Assembly (NCBI RefSeq): GCF_009811755.1
Contig: NZ_BLIV01000003.1
Span: 310,001 to 374,000 of the forward strand
Source of the DNA: Roseobacter cerasinus
GTDB lineage: Bacteria > Pseudomonadota > Alphaproteobacteria > Rhodobacterales > Rhodobacteraceae
Reading direction: 5' to 3'
Length of the DNA stretch: 64,000 bases
In this document: in pieces, positions 17,229 to 25,804 of the stretch
Layout of the letters: the number at the start of each line of letters is the position of its first letter
How positions within the stretch are numbered: position 1 is the first letter of the stretch
Notes under the pieces: model-generated
Database searches by the model: none
What the model was told of the DNA's origin: nothing
The model's input: only the letters and a program-made list of their open reading frames with translations
Made by a program: the position numbers and the translations under genes

Positions 17229-18545
17229 ATGTCACACGTGTTTGCACGACACTCTAGAACCGATCTTCGACAGGCGTCTATAGGTAAAGGTGCGTATCTC
17301 TATGATGCTGATGGCAAAGAGTATTTCGACGGATCGGGCGGGGCGGCAGTGTCCTGTCTCGGGCATGGCGATCCGGATGTGATCGCGGCGGTGCAGGCGC
17401 AGGTGGCGCAATTGGCTTATGCGCACACCAGCTTCTTTACCTCCCAGCCCGCCGAGGAATTGGCCGACCGGTTGGTGGCTGCAGCCCCGGGCGATCTGGA
17501 CAAGGTCTATTTCGTCTCCGGCGGGTCGGAGGCGGTGGAGGCTGCGCTGAAACTCGCCCGGCAGTATTTTGTCGAGGTCGGCCAGCCGGAGCGGCGCCAT
17601 TTCATTGCCCGGCGACAGAGCTATCACGGCAATACGCTGGGCGCACTCGCCACGGGCGGCAACGTCTGGCGCAAACAGGCCTTCGCGCCGATCATGGTCG
17701 AGACCTCCCTGATTTCGCCCTGCTACGCCTATCGCGGTCAGCAGAATGGCGAGAGTTCCTTCGACTATGGCCAGCGCGTCGCCAACGAGTTGGAGGCGGA
17801 ACTGCAGCGGCTTGGGCCGGAGACGGTGATCGCCTTTGTGGCTGAGCCGGTTGTCGGTGCCACATTGGGCGCGGTGCCGCCTGTGGAGGGCTATTTCAAG
17901 CGCATCCGCGAGATTTGCGATCACTATGGCATCCTGCTGATCCTGGATGAGGTGATGTGCGGCATGGGGCGCACCGGCACGCTCTTTGCGCATGAGCAGG
18001 AGGGGATCACGGCTGATATTGTGACCATCGCGAAGGGGCTTGGCGCGGGCTATCAGCCCATCGGAGCGATGATGTGCACCGGCAGGGTCCATCAGGCGAT
18101 TGCCGATGGCTCGGGGTTTTTCCAGCATGGGCACACGTATATCGGTCACCCGACGGCTTGCGCGGCAGGCAATGCGGTGGTGAAAAAGCTTACCGGTGGG
18201 CTGGTGGAACGCTGCGCAGTCATGGGGGACAAGCTGCAAGCAGCCCTGGAGGCCGAGTTTGGTCAACACCCGCATATTGGCGACATTCGCGGGCGCGGGC
18301 TCTTTCGCGGGTTGGAGATTGTTGAGGATCGCACAACCAAAGCGCCCTTCGACCCCGCGAAGGGCCTCAACAAGCTCATCAAGAAGACGGCCATGTCCAA
18401 TGGTCTGGCCTGCTATCCCATGGGCGGTACGGTCGACGGACAGCACGGCGACCACGTGCTTCTAGCGCCCCCCTTCATCATGGAAGATGATCAGGTTGAT
18501 GAGGTTGTCAGCAAGCTTAAGAAGATCTTCGACGCGGTGCTTTAG
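17229..18545 (+). CDS. Class III pyridoxal-phosphate aminotransferase
   Basis: A 438-residue omega-amino-acid/aminotransferase-type enzyme. Visible features are FVSGGSEAVEAALKLARQY (cofactor phosphate site), SYHGNTLGAL, the LDEVMCGMGRTG block with Asp240 that contacts the pyridine nitrogen, and the Schiff-base lysine in IAKGLGAGYQPIGA (Lys269). The start at 17229 follows GGGGGAGAG. Class III enzymes transaminate omega-amino acids, taurine-like compounds, putrescine or pyruvate-linked amines; the substrate is undetermined. Divergent placement from the TAXI importer suggests it acts on the imported compound. Its 3' end overlaps the convergent nitroreductase by four bases. Confidence 0.9.
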   Translation: MSHVFARHSRTDLRQASIGKGAYLYDADGKEYFDGSGGAAVSCLGHGDPDVIAAVQAQVAQLAYAHTSFFTSQPAEELADRLVAAAPGDLDKVYFVSGGSEAVEAALKLARQYFVEVGQPERRHFIARRQSYHGNTLGALATGGNVWRKQAFAPIMVETSLISPCYAYRGQQNGESSFDYGQRVANELEAELQRLGPETVIAFVAEPVVGATLGAVPPVEGYFKRIREICDHYGILLILDEVMCGMGRTGTLFAHEQEGITADIVTIAKGLGAGYQPIGAMMCTGRVHQAIADGSGFFQHGHTYIGHPTACAAGNAVVKKLTGGLVERCAVMGDKLQAALEAEFGQHPHIGDIRGRGLFRGLEIVEDRTTKAPFDPAKGLNKLIKKTAMSNGLACYPMGGTVDGQHGDHVLLAPPFIMEDDQVDEVVSKLKKIFDAVL

Positions 18546-19330
18546 TCGAGGTTGAACCCGATCTTGCGCATGAATGCGCCAAAGTCGGTGCGCTGCGGTT
18601 CGGCATACATCTTCGCCTTGGCTTCGGACCATGCGGGCGCATCGGTTCCGGCGCGCCTGCGGTCGTCATAGGCGCGCACCTCCGCTTCGCTGATGTCGGA
18701 AAAGCGGTTCAGATGCACCGTATTCTCCAGCGGCAGGCGGGCGCTGGTCTGAGGTGGCGCTTCAGGATGCCCCACCGCCATGCCCGCCACCGGGAAAACG
18801 TGATCCGGCAGCTGTAGCAGCTCCTGCACCTGCGGCAGATGGTTGCGGATCGTACTGATCGGGCAGCAGCCCAGCCCCGCCGCCTCAGCCGCGATCATGA
18901 AGGTCGCCAAGGCAATCCCGGCGTCGACACTGGCGTTAAAGAAGGCGTCCAGATGATCGTTGGCAAAGGGCTGGCTGTTCCAATGCTGGATCTGCCTTTG
19001 CCGCCGATTATTGGCCAGAAACACCACCATCGAGGGGAGATCGGCGATCCACGCCTGCGCCCCCAGCAGGGTCTTGAGCGCCTTGAGCAAACCCGGGTCG
19101 GTCACTATGAGGATGTCGCGCTGCTGCAGGTCGCTTTTCGACGGTGCGCACAGCGCGGTGGCGCAGAGCGTCTGCAGGGTCGGCAGATCAACCGGGTCGG
19201 ACCTGAACGACCGGCAGGAGCCGCGCGCCGCCAATTGCGTCAGCGCTGGTATGGTCGCGAGCTCTTCAGGCATCTGAGGGCTGCTGCCAAAGCGATCCGA
19301 CAGACGCGAGTCCAGCGTCTTTTCAGACAT
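18542..19330 (-). CDS. Nitroreductase-family oxidoreductase
   Basis: A 262-residue FMN-dependent flavoprotein. RGSCRSFRSDPVD at the N-terminus supplies the Arg/Ser residues that hold FMN phosphate. CAPSKSDLQQRDILIV and the AGLGCCPISTIRNH segment are typical of the family, as is the MAVGHPEAPP turn. Natural substrates of such enzymes (quinones, nitroaromatics, dehalogenation substrates) are diverse and cannot be assigned. It is transcribed away from the SDH-like operon, sharing a short divergent region with a clear palindrome at 19355. Confidence 0.85.
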   Translation of the reverse strand: MSEKTLDSRLSDRFGSSPQMPEELATIPALTQLAARGSCRSFRSDPVDLPTLQTLCATALCAPSKSDLQQRDILIVTDPGLLKALKTLLGAQAWIADLPSMVVFLANNRRQRQIQHWNSQPFANDHLDAFFNASVDAGIALATFMIAAEAAGLGCCPISTIRNHLPQVQELLQLPDHVFPVAGMAVGHPEAPPQTSARLPLENTVHLNRFSDISEAEVRAYDDRRRAGTDAPAWSEAKAKMYAEPQRTDFGAFMRKIGFNLD

Positions 19331-19354
19331 CGAAGGTCACCACCAAAACGTAAA

Positions 19355-19371
19355 GATTTCTTACAGAAATC
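19355..19371. promoter_or_regulatory. Candidate operator between nitroreductase and SDH-like operon
   Basis: GATTTCT-TAC-AGAAATC is a perfect seven-base inverted repeat in the 94-base divergent region. Position and symmetry suggest a dimeric regulator controlling one or both genes. The regulator is not encoded next to it. Confidence 0.45.
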
Positions 19372-19424
19372 ATTAGGACATATTCCTTTTCGTTAGAACA
19401 TCTCGCAGCTATACCATACGGCCA

Positions 19425-20183
19425 ATGGGAACAGCCACAAGTCAGGATACGGGTGTGAACGGGTCGGACGCGATGCTGGAGGTTTCGGTTTGGCGCGGTA
19501 CGACGTCAGGCGGCGCCTATCAGGACTTCGAGGTGCCAGCCTATGAAAACCAGACCATCCTCGATGTGGTGTCCTGGATCCAGCACTACGCGGACGCCTC
19601 GTTGACCTACCGCTTTGCCTGCCGTGTTGGCATGTGCGGTTCCTGTGCGATGATGGTCAATGACCAGCCCCGCTGGACCTGCCGCACGCATGTGAAGAAG
19701 GTACTGAAAGGTCGCAAGCTGAAGGTCGCACCGCTGAGAAATTTGCCGGTTATCAAGGACTTGGCGGCAGATATGGACCCGTTTTTCGACAAATGGGTGG
19801 CAGCAGGCGGCGCGCATCAGCCCAGTGCATCGCGCACCGAGCCGATCCCGCCGGTTGACCCGCAGGACCCGATCCGCGTTGAGGCCAGCGCGGGGATTGA
19901 ATGCATCAATTGCTCGATCTGCTATGCGGCCTGCGACACGGTGGCGGGTAACTCGGACTATCTGGGGCCTGCAGCGCTGCAGCGTGCGTGGACCCTGTTG
20001 AACGACGCCAAGCACGACGCCAAAGACAAGATCCTTGATGCGGTCTCTGGCAGCGGTGGCTGCCACAATTGCCATTCGATGGGTAGCTGTACGGCGTTCT
20101 GCCCGAACGATCTTGACCCGATGTCAGCTATCGCGGGGCTGAAGCGCGCCACCACGCGGCGCTTCCTGCGGGGCGGGCGCTAA
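19425..20183 (+). CDS. Succinate dehydrogenase/fumarate reductase-like iron-sulfur subunit
   Basis: A 252-residue SdhB/FrdB-type electron-transfer subunit. Cys66, Cys71, Cys74 and Cys86 form the ferredoxin-like [2Fe-2S] site. CINCSICYAAC (Cys160, 163, 166, 170) and CHNCHSMGSCTAFCP (Cys216, 222, 226) supply the [4Fe-4S] and [3Fe-4S] ligands. It would pass electrons from the flavoprotein to quinone in the membrane anchors that follow. The gene starts a run of six overlapping genes (anchors, flavoprotein, two fumarase-type subunits). An in-frame ATG at 19473 is an alternative start, since no strong ribosome site precedes 19425. Confidence 0.92.
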   Translation: MGTATSQDTGVNGSDAMLEVSVWRGTTSGGAYQDFEVPAYENQTILDVVSWIQHYADASLTYRFACRVGMCGSCAMMVNDQPRWTCRTHVKKVLKGRKLKVAPLRNLPVIKDLAADMDPFFDKWVAAGGAHQPSASRTEPIPPVDPQDPIRVEASAGIECINCSICYAACDTVAGNSDYLGPAALQRAWTLLNDAKHDAKDKILDAVSGSGGCHNCHSMGSCTAFCPNDLDPMSAIAGLKRATTRRFLRGGR

Positions 20184-20524
20184 TGCTCGATCTGCGTCTC
20201 TACATGCTGCAGCGGATCACCGCGCTGGTGATGGCGCCGCTGGTGCTGGGACACATTGCGGTGATGATCTATGCGGTACAGGGCGGGCTGACTGCTGAAG
20301 AGATTCTGGGCCGCACGCAGGGCTCCGTCTTTTGGTTTCTGTTTTACGGAAGCTTTGTGGTCGCGGTGTCGATCCATGCCGCCATCGGGCTGCGGGTGAT
20401 CCTGCACGAGACATTCGGGCTGACGGGCCTCGCGCTGCGCGGGGTCACATGGGGCATCGCGGCGCTGCTGCTCGCCATGGGCGGACAGGCGGTCATCGCC
20501 GTCACCTGGAGCGGGGCCGCATGA
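20183..20524 (+). CDS. SDH-like membrane anchor subunit 1
   Basis: A 113-residue hydrophobic protein with three predicted membrane helices (about 10-32, 48-70, 85-107). The start overlaps the preceding stop as TAATG. An N-terminal LQRITALVMAPLVLGHI segment resembles the quinone- and haem-side helix of small SDH anchors, and His residues at about 24 and 65 are possible haem ligands. It would anchor the SdhAB-like dimer and take part in quinone reduction. Identity rests on size, topology and operon place, since anchors diverge strongly. Confidence 0.8.
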   Translation: MLDLRLYMLQRITALVMAPLVLGHIAVMIYAVQGGLTAEEILGRTQGSVFWFLFYGSFVVAVSIHAAIGLRVILHETFGLTGLALRGVTWGIAALLLAMGGQAVIAVTWSGAA

Positions 20525-20859
20525 GGCCGGCCCGCGCCCATCCGCTCTGGCTGGCCTTTGTGCTGCATCGTGTGTCTGGCATTGCACTGGCGTTGTTCCT
20601 GCCGCTGCACTTTTGGGTGCTGTCTTTGGCGCTGACGCGGCCTGAAACGCTCAATCAGTTTCTCAGCTTTGCCGAGCAACCTGTTGTAAAATTGGCAGAG
20701 TTTGGATTGGTGTTCCTGCTCGCTGTACACGCGTTTGGTGGGCTGCGCCTGATGGCTCTGGAGTGGCTGCCCTGGTCGGTGCCGCAAAAAACCCTCGCCG
20801 CCGGTGCGGTCGGGGTCGCGGTCTTGATCTCAGGCACATTCTTTTTGCAGGTGGTGTGA
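20521..20859 (+). CDS. SDH-like membrane anchor subunit 2 (cytochrome b556 type)
   Basis: A 112-residue protein with three membrane helices. It carries the HRVSGIALALFLPLHFW stretch, the SdhC-family HR-x-SG signature with a second His suited to haem b binding, and LLAVHAFGGLRLM in the second helix. The ATG overlaps the previous stop (ATGA). With the preceding gene it forms the quinone-reducing membrane part of the complex. Confidence 0.85.
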   Translation: MRPARAHPLWLAFVLHRVSGIALALFLPLHFWVLSLALTRPETLNQFLSFAEQPVVKLAEFGLVFLLAVHAFGGLRLMALEWLPWSVPQKTLAAGAVGVAVLISGTFFLQVV

Positions 20860-20861
20860 CA

Positions 20862-22613
20862 GTGCAGATTGACCGGCATGACACCGACATTCTGATCCTG
20901 GGCACCGGGGGTGCAGGCCTCTTTGCGGCGCTGCACGCGCAGCAGTCTGCGCCCGAGGGCACCAGGATCACCATCGCCGTGAAAGGGCTGATCGGCAAAT
21001 GCGGCTGCACGCGCATGGTGCAGGGCGGCTACAACGTCGCTTTGGGCGGCGGCGACACGGTCGAGCGACACTTCATGGACACGATCGAGGGCGGCAAGTG
21101 GCTGCCCAATCAGGACATGGCCTGGCGGCTATGCGAGCAGGCGGTCGTGCGCATTCGCGAGCTTGAGAATGAGATCGGCTGTTTCTTTGACCGCAACCCG
21201 GACGGGACGCTGCACCAGAAGGCCTTCGCCGGGCAGACGGCTGACCGCACGGTGCACAAGGGTGATCTGACCGGCATCGAGATCATCAACCGCCTGATGG
21301 AGCAGGTCCTGAGTCGCCCGGTCGAGAAGTTGCAGGAGCATCGTGCGATTGGGCTGATCCCGACGCAGGACGGTCACGCGCTTGCGGGGGTGCTGATGAT
21401 CGACATGCTCACGGGGCGCTTTCGGTTTGTGCGCGCCAAGACGGTGCTGATGGCCACGGGCGGCGGGCCGACGATGTACCGCTATCACACGCCATCGGGC
21501 GACAAGACGATGGATGGCCTCGCCATGGCGCTGCGCGCAGGCCTGCCGCTGCGCGATATGGAGATGGTACAATTCCACCCCACCGGGCTGCTTGCCGGTC
21601 CGCACAGCCGGATGACGGGCACGGTGCTCGAAGAAGGTTTGCGCGGGGCCGGGGGGCAGTTGCTGAACGCCGCCGGGCAGCGCTTCATGTTCGACTATGA
21701 TGCCAAGGGCGAGCGCGCGACCCGCGATGTGGTCAGCCGTGGGATCTATGCCGAGATGCGCAAGAGCAATGACCCGGATCAGGTCGGCATGTTCATCTCC
21801 ATGGGGCATCTGGGGCCGGAGAACGTGCGCGCAAAGTTCAAGGGCATGGTCAAGCGCTGCGAAGACTGTGGGTTCGATTTGGCGGGCGGGCTGGTCGAGG
21901 TGGTGCCGACCGCGCATTACTTCATGGGCGGCGTGGTCGTTGATGTGGATACGCGCACGGCGCTCGAAGGGCTCTATGTGGCGGGCGAGGATGCGGGCGG
22001 GGCACACGGCTCCAACCGGCTGGGCGGCAATGGTGTCGCAAATTCAACGGTCTACGGTGGGATCGCAGGTGATGTGATGGGCGTGGATATCCGGGCAATG
22101 CCCAGCCTGCGCGAACCGGACGAGGATGTGCTGGCGGCGGAAGTTGCCCGGGCGATGCATCCGCTGTCTCGCAAACCGGGGTTGGTGCAGCCGCTGCGCA
22201 CGCAGCTGCAGGACGCCATGTGGGAAGATGTAGGTGTGATGCGCACGGCGACGGGCATGCGCCGTGGGGTGGAGCGGGTTGCCGCCATTCGGGAGGAGTT
22301 GATGCAGGTGGGTGTGGCGCCGGACACTCTGGCGTTCAATCTGACCTGGCACGACTGGCTGAACATGGCGAGCCTTTGCGACATCTCTGAGGTGATCGCA
22401 AAGGCGGCGCTGGCGCGGGAGAATTCGCGCGGCGCGCATTACCGCGAGGATTTTCCAGAGGCGGGTGCGATGGAAGCCTCCTATTTCACGGTCGCCAAGA
22501 CAGATGGAGATAACATCAATGTCACCCGAGAAGATGTTGATTTCTCAATTGTTCTCCCCGGGGGGACGATCCTTCCCGAGGGTGAGCCTGAGACACTGGT
22601 GGCAGCCCAATGA
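20862..22613 (+). CDS. SDH/fumarate reductase-like flavoprotein subunit
   Basis: A 583-residue FAD protein starting at GTG two bases after the preceding stop. The Rossmann motif is ILGTGGAGLFAA. The succinate/fumarate chemistry residues are all present: His239 (FHPTG), Arg288 (TRDVVSRG), His352 (AHYFMGG) and Arg386 (HGSNRLGGN). The His to which FAD is covalently bound in SdhA/FrdA (RSHT motif) is replaced by Cys49 in CGCTRMVQGG, so FAD is probably not covalent. It should oxidise succinate or a substituted succinate, or reduce the alkene. It is not the main TCA enzyme by gene context, because its partners are a class I hydratase rather than TCA genes. Confidence 0.92.
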   Translation: MQIDRHDTDILILGTGGAGLFAALHAQQSAPEGTRITIAVKGLIGKCGCTRMVQGGYNVALGGGDTVERHFMDTIEGGKWLPNQDMAWRLCEQAVVRIRELENEIGCFFDRNPDGTLHQKAFAGQTADRTVHKGDLTGIEIINRLMEQVLSRPVEKLQEHRAIGLIPTQDGHALAGVLMIDMLTGRFRFVRAKTVLMATGGGPTMYRYHTPSGDKTMDGLAMALRAGLPLRDMEMVQFHPTGLLAGPHSRMTGTVLEEGLRGAGGQLLNAAGQRFMFDYDAKGERATRDVVSRGIYAEMRKSNDPDQVGMFISMGHLGPENVRAKFKGMVKRCEDCGFDLAGGLVEVVPTAHYFMGGVVVDVDTRTALEGLYVAGEDAGGAHGSNRLGGNGVANSTVYGGIAGDVMGVDIRAMPSLREPDEDVLAAEVARAMHPLSRKPGLVQPLRTQLQDAMWEDVGVMRTATGMRRGVERVAAIREELMQVGVAPDTLAFNLTWHDWLNMASLCDISEVIAKAALARENSRGAHYREDFPEAGAMEASYFTVAKTDGDNINVTREDVDFSIVLPGGTILPEGEPETLVAAQ

Positions 22614-23566
22614 TCCCGATTGATCTGATAGAGACCACGGCGGAAACACTGATGGACAAAGCCGCCATTGAGATCCCGCAGGATTATCTCGACGGGCTGA
22701 AGGCAGCGGCCAGGACCGAAGATGGCGATCTGTCATCCTTTGTGCTCAAGGCCATGCTGGAAAACTACGAGGCCGCCAAGGAAGACCGTCGTGCGATGTG
22801 CGGCGACACCGGCGTGCCGCGCTGGTTCGTGAAGCTGGGCAATGAGGCCCGCATCGAGGGTGGGTTTGTAGCACTTGAGGCGGCGTTGCGCCGTGCCACG
22901 GCCACGGCGACGACCGGCGTACCCTTGCGCCCGAACCGCGTGCACCCGCTCTGGCGGACCGACCACAACAACAATGTCGGCATCGGCGCGCCTGAGATCG
23001 AATACGGATTCGAGCCGGAGGGTGCGTGGATTGACCTCATCACCGTGCACAAGGGTGGGCTTTTTGGCACGGATTACCGGATGCTCTTTCCGTCGGACGG
23101 GATTGAAGGGATCAAGCGCTTCTATCTGGACAGTCTTGTGGCCTTCGGCAAGCGGGGGCTGGCCTGCCAGCCCGCAATCATCGGGATTGGGCTGGGGGGC
23201 TCCAAGGACACCTGCATGGTGCTGGGCAAACGCGCCTCGGTGCTGCGCACCGTGGGCAGTCGCAACTCTGATCCGAAGATCGCGGCTATGGAGGATGAGT
23301 TCAAGGAACTGGGCAATTCCATTGGCATGGGTGCTATGGGATTTGTTGGCAAAAACATGGTGATAGACTGCAATATTGAAGTGGGATATTGCCACACAGG
23401 CGGCATGCAGATGTCGGTGCATGCGTTTTGTCTGTCGTCGCGTAGGGCAGTGGCACGGCTCTTCCCCGATGGGCGTGTTGAACACCGGACAGACCCGGAC
23501 TGGTTCACGCCCTATCAGCGCCGCGAGACCATTGAGTGGAATCCCCAGCGGGAGGCGGCGGAATGA
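22610..23566 (+). CDS. Class I fumarase / tartrate dehydratase alpha subunit
   Basis: A 318-residue iron-sulfur hydro-lyase subunit. The three cluster ligands lie in MCGDTGVP, GGSKDTCMV and GYCHTGGM, and the RPNRVHPLWRTDHNNNVG block is typical of the alpha chain. The family hydrates fumarate, L-tartrate or mesaconate (or runs in reverse) using a labile [4Fe-4S] cluster. The start overlaps the flavoprotein stop by four bases and the beta gene overlaps its end. Coupling to an SDH-like enzyme suggests hydration of whatever unsaturated acid that enzyme makes. Choosing among fumarase, tartrate dehydratase and mesaconase is not possible from sequence alone. Confidence 0.9.
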   Translation: MIPIDLIETTAETLMDKAAIEIPQDYLDGLKAAARTEDGDLSSFVLKAMLENYEAAKEDRRAMCGDTGVPRWFVKLGNEARIEGGFVALEAALRRATATATTGVPLRPNRVHPLWRTDHNNNVGIGAPEIEYGFEPEGAWIDLITVHKGGLFGTDYRMLFPSDGIEGIKRFYLDSLVAFGKRGLACQPAIIGIGLGGSKDTCMVLGKRASVLRTVGSRNSDPKIAAMEDEFKELGNSIGMGAMGFVGKNMVIDCNIEVGYCHTGGMQMSVHAFCLSSRRAVARLFPDGRVEHRTDPDWFTPYQRRETIEWNPQREAAE

Positions 23567-24231
23567 AGATCCGCGAGGTCACCTTGTCGACCACACCCAC
23601 GGCGGAGGCTGTGGCGGACCTGCGGCTCGGTGATATCGTCTACCTTGACGGGTTAATCTACACCGCGCGCGAAGGGGTTTACATGCGTGCGCTGGAGGAC
23701 AAGGCCAACATCCCGATGGAACTGCCCTCTGAGAGCGCGGCCAACTTCCACTGTTCCCCTGCGGCGGTGATCCGCGAGGACGGCTCCTTCGATCTGGGCG
23801 CAGTCACGGCCACGGCCAGCTTTCGCTTTGCCAAGTGGCTGCCGGAGTGGATGGCAAAGACAGGCGCGCGGTTGATCATCGGCAAGGGCGGCATGTCGTC
23901 GAAGGACTATAAGGAGTATTTCGTGCCGAATGGTGCGGTGTACCTTTCGACCGTGGGCTATGGCACCGGCGCGCTGCTGGGCCGCGGGGTCGAGACGGTC
24001 GAGGCGGTGCATTGGCATGAGGAGCTGGGCATCGCGCAAGCCATGTGGGTGATGCGCGCCCGGCGCATGGGGCCATTCATTGTGGCCTCGAACCTTGAGG
24101 GCGAGTGCCTCTTCGAGCGCGAAAACGTCAAGATCGCCGAGAACCTGGAGCGGGTCTATGAAGGCACCAAACCCGCCGTGCTCAAGCGTTATGGCGAGAC
24201 GGATGACCGTTCGGATGAGGTGATCGGCTAG
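23563..24231 (+). CDS. Class I fumarase / tartrate dehydratase beta subunit
   Basis: A 222-residue swivelling domain that completes the hydro-lyase active site. Seen are the N-terminal LRLGDIVYLDGLIYTAREG block (substrate loop), the conserved IIGKGGMSSKDYKEYF block and FHCSPAAV. The start overlaps the alpha stop (ATGA). The stop TAG uses the last three bases of a CTAG at 24228-24231, and the IS5 element begins on the next base. Confidence 0.9.
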   Translation: MKIREVTLSTTPTAEAVADLRLGDIVYLDGLIYTAREGVYMRALEDKANIPMELPSESAANFHCSPAAVIREDGSFDLGAVTATASFRFAKWLPEWMAKTGARLIIGKGGMSSKDYKEYFVPNGAVYLSTVGYGTGALLGRGVETVEAVHWHEELGIAQAMWVMRARRMGPFIVASNLEGECLFERENVKIAENLERVYEGTKPAVLKRYGETDDRSDEVIG

Positions 24232-25060
24232 GCTCAGGACCCATTGATTTTCGACTGGCTGCGTGCTTCACGGTCCGAAAACGAGCGGTGAACATGTCTG
24301 ATCTCTTCTGGCTGAGCGACGAGCAAATGGCGCGTCTGGAACCCTTCTTCCCAAAGTCTCACGGCAAGCCACGTGTGGATGACAGGCGGGTGTTGAGTGG
24401 TATTATCTTTATCAATCGCAATGGCTTACGATGGCGTGATGCGCCCACAGAATACGGTCCGCACAAGACGTTGTACAACCGTTGGAAGCGATGGAGTGAG
24501 AAGGGTATTTTCGCTCAGATGCTGGTCGGATTGGCCGCAGATCATGGCGAGACTAAAACCGTAATGATCGATGCCACCTACCTCAAAGCTCACCGCACGG
24601 CGTCCAGTTTAGGCGTCAAAAAAGGGGGCGTGGCCGCCTAATCGGCCGAACAAAGGGCGGTATGAACACCAAGCTGCATGCCATCTGCGACAGCCAGGGC
24701 CGACCTCTGAACCTGTTTGTCACCGCCGGGCAAGTCAGCGACTATATCGGCGCGCGGGCATTGCTAGGCAGTTTGCCGAAGGTCGATTGGTTGCTTGGAG
24801 ACCGTGGCTACGACGCCGACTGGTTCAGAGAAGCGTTGAAAGACAAAGGGATACGTCCCTGCATCCCTGGTCGGAAACAGCGGAAGGCACCAATCCGATA
24901 TGACAAGCGCCGCTACAAACGTCGCAACCGGATCGAGATCATGTTCGGAAGGCTGAAGGACTGGCGGCGTGTGGCAACCCGTTACGACAGATGCCCAAAA
25001 GTATTCCTGTCGGCAATCGCCCTCGCAGCTCTCGTCATTTACTGGGTATGAGTCCTGAGC
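24232..25060 (+). mobile_element. IS5-family insertion sequence (829 bp)
   Basis: The element is bounded by imperfect terminal inverted repeats beginning GCTCAGGAC-C/T-CAT at both ends and by a CTAG direct repeat (24228-24231 and 25061-25064), the target duplication. It carries a two-frame DDE transposase. The two ends are nearly intact and both frames are open, so the copy may still move. It lies exactly between the hydratase beta stop and the TauE stop. Confidence 0.92.
24294..25051 (+). CDS. IS5-family transposase, two frames joined by -1 frameshift
   Basis: The first frame (24294-24641) encodes the N-terminal domain and first catalytic Asp (MIDATYLKAHR). The second, in the -1 frame and open through 25051, encodes RGRLIGRTKGGMNTKLHA, the second Asp (LLGDRGYDADW) and the Glu (RRNRIEIMFGRLKDWRR). 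The run of six A and five G at 24618-24628 just before the first stop is a plausible slippage site. Translating through it one base back gives the expected KK-R-GRGRLIG junction. Split frames of this kind are usual in the IS427 group, so this is probably functional and not decayed. Confidence 0.9.
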
Positions 25061-25804
25061 CTAGAGCAGCTCGCGGACCAGCAGCACGGCGCCCGAGAGA
25101 AAACACACGGCAATCAACAGCCTGCGGAAGACCGCATCCTCAAGCCGTTTGAAGACCGCGATGCCGAGCTGCGCCGCCACCAGCGCTGTGGGCAAGGCAA
25201 TGGCCGCGTAGAGCATGGTTTGTGCGTGATAGGCCCCATTCCAGGCAAGCATCAGCGCCGAGAGGCCCAAGACCACCACATTGAAAGGCTGCAGCACCGC
25301 ACGGGTCTCATAGCGCGGCCAGGCGCGCATGGAGCACCACATGGTCGGTAACGCGCCGGAGAGCGAGGCGCCCCCCCCCAGGATGCCCGCGAAAAACCCC
25401 ACCACGCAGTCGATCACCGGGGTGGGGCGGTCGATTTGCGGCAAGGTCCGGCGCAGCGTGAAAAACCCGCCGTAGAGGATCAGGAAGGCGGCAATCAGCA
25501 GCTTCAGGGTCGAGACATCCACTTGTTTCAGCGAGGCGACCCCCAGCGGGATGCCAATAAGCGCGGGCAGAAGGAAGCGCGCGAGCCGCCGGGGGTTATC
25601 GGCAATGGCGCGGCGGACAATCCAGAGCCCTTGCAGCCCGCTGAGGACTGAGATCAGCAGCGTGATGGCCACGGCCTCCAGCGCGGGCATGACGCTGAGA
25701 AAAAATCCCAGCGCAAAAAGCGCGGTGCCAAAGCCTGCCAGCCCGTTGATGAAGCCGCCCGCCAAGGCACCGATGACCAGATAGAGGATGTCACTGTTGG
25801 TCAT
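25061..25804 (-). CDS. TauE/SafE-family membrane permease
   Basis: A 247-residue protein with about eight hydrophobic helices and the family's inverted-repeat architecture. GALAGGFINGLAGFGTALFALGF appears in the first half and GFFAGILGGGASLSGALPTMW in the second, shown here as the two Gly-rich loops. Members export or import sulfonates, sulfite or small organic anions. Its stop TAG on the minus strand falls in the second CTAG copy at 25061-25064, so it still ends precisely despite the IS next to it. It overlaps the LysR gene by four bases, forming a unit transcribed away from the TTT operon. Confidence 0.85.
   Translation of the reverse strand: MTNSDILYLVIGALAGGFINGLAGFGTALFALGFFLSVMPALEAVAITLLISVLSGLQGLWIVRRAIADNPRRLARFLLPALIGIPLGVASLKQVDVSTLKLLIAAFLILYGGFFTLRRTLPQIDRPTPVIDCVVGFFAGILGGGASLSGALPTMWCSMRAWPRYETRAVLQPFNVVVLGLSALMLAWNGAYHAQTMLYAAIALPTALVAAQLGIAVFKRLEDAVFRRLLIAVCFLSGAVLLVRELL

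Noticed and set aside
24618-24641. Frameshift in the IS5 transposase read as decay
   Set aside because: A and G runs at the junction and the -1 relation match programmed frameshifting in this IS group.
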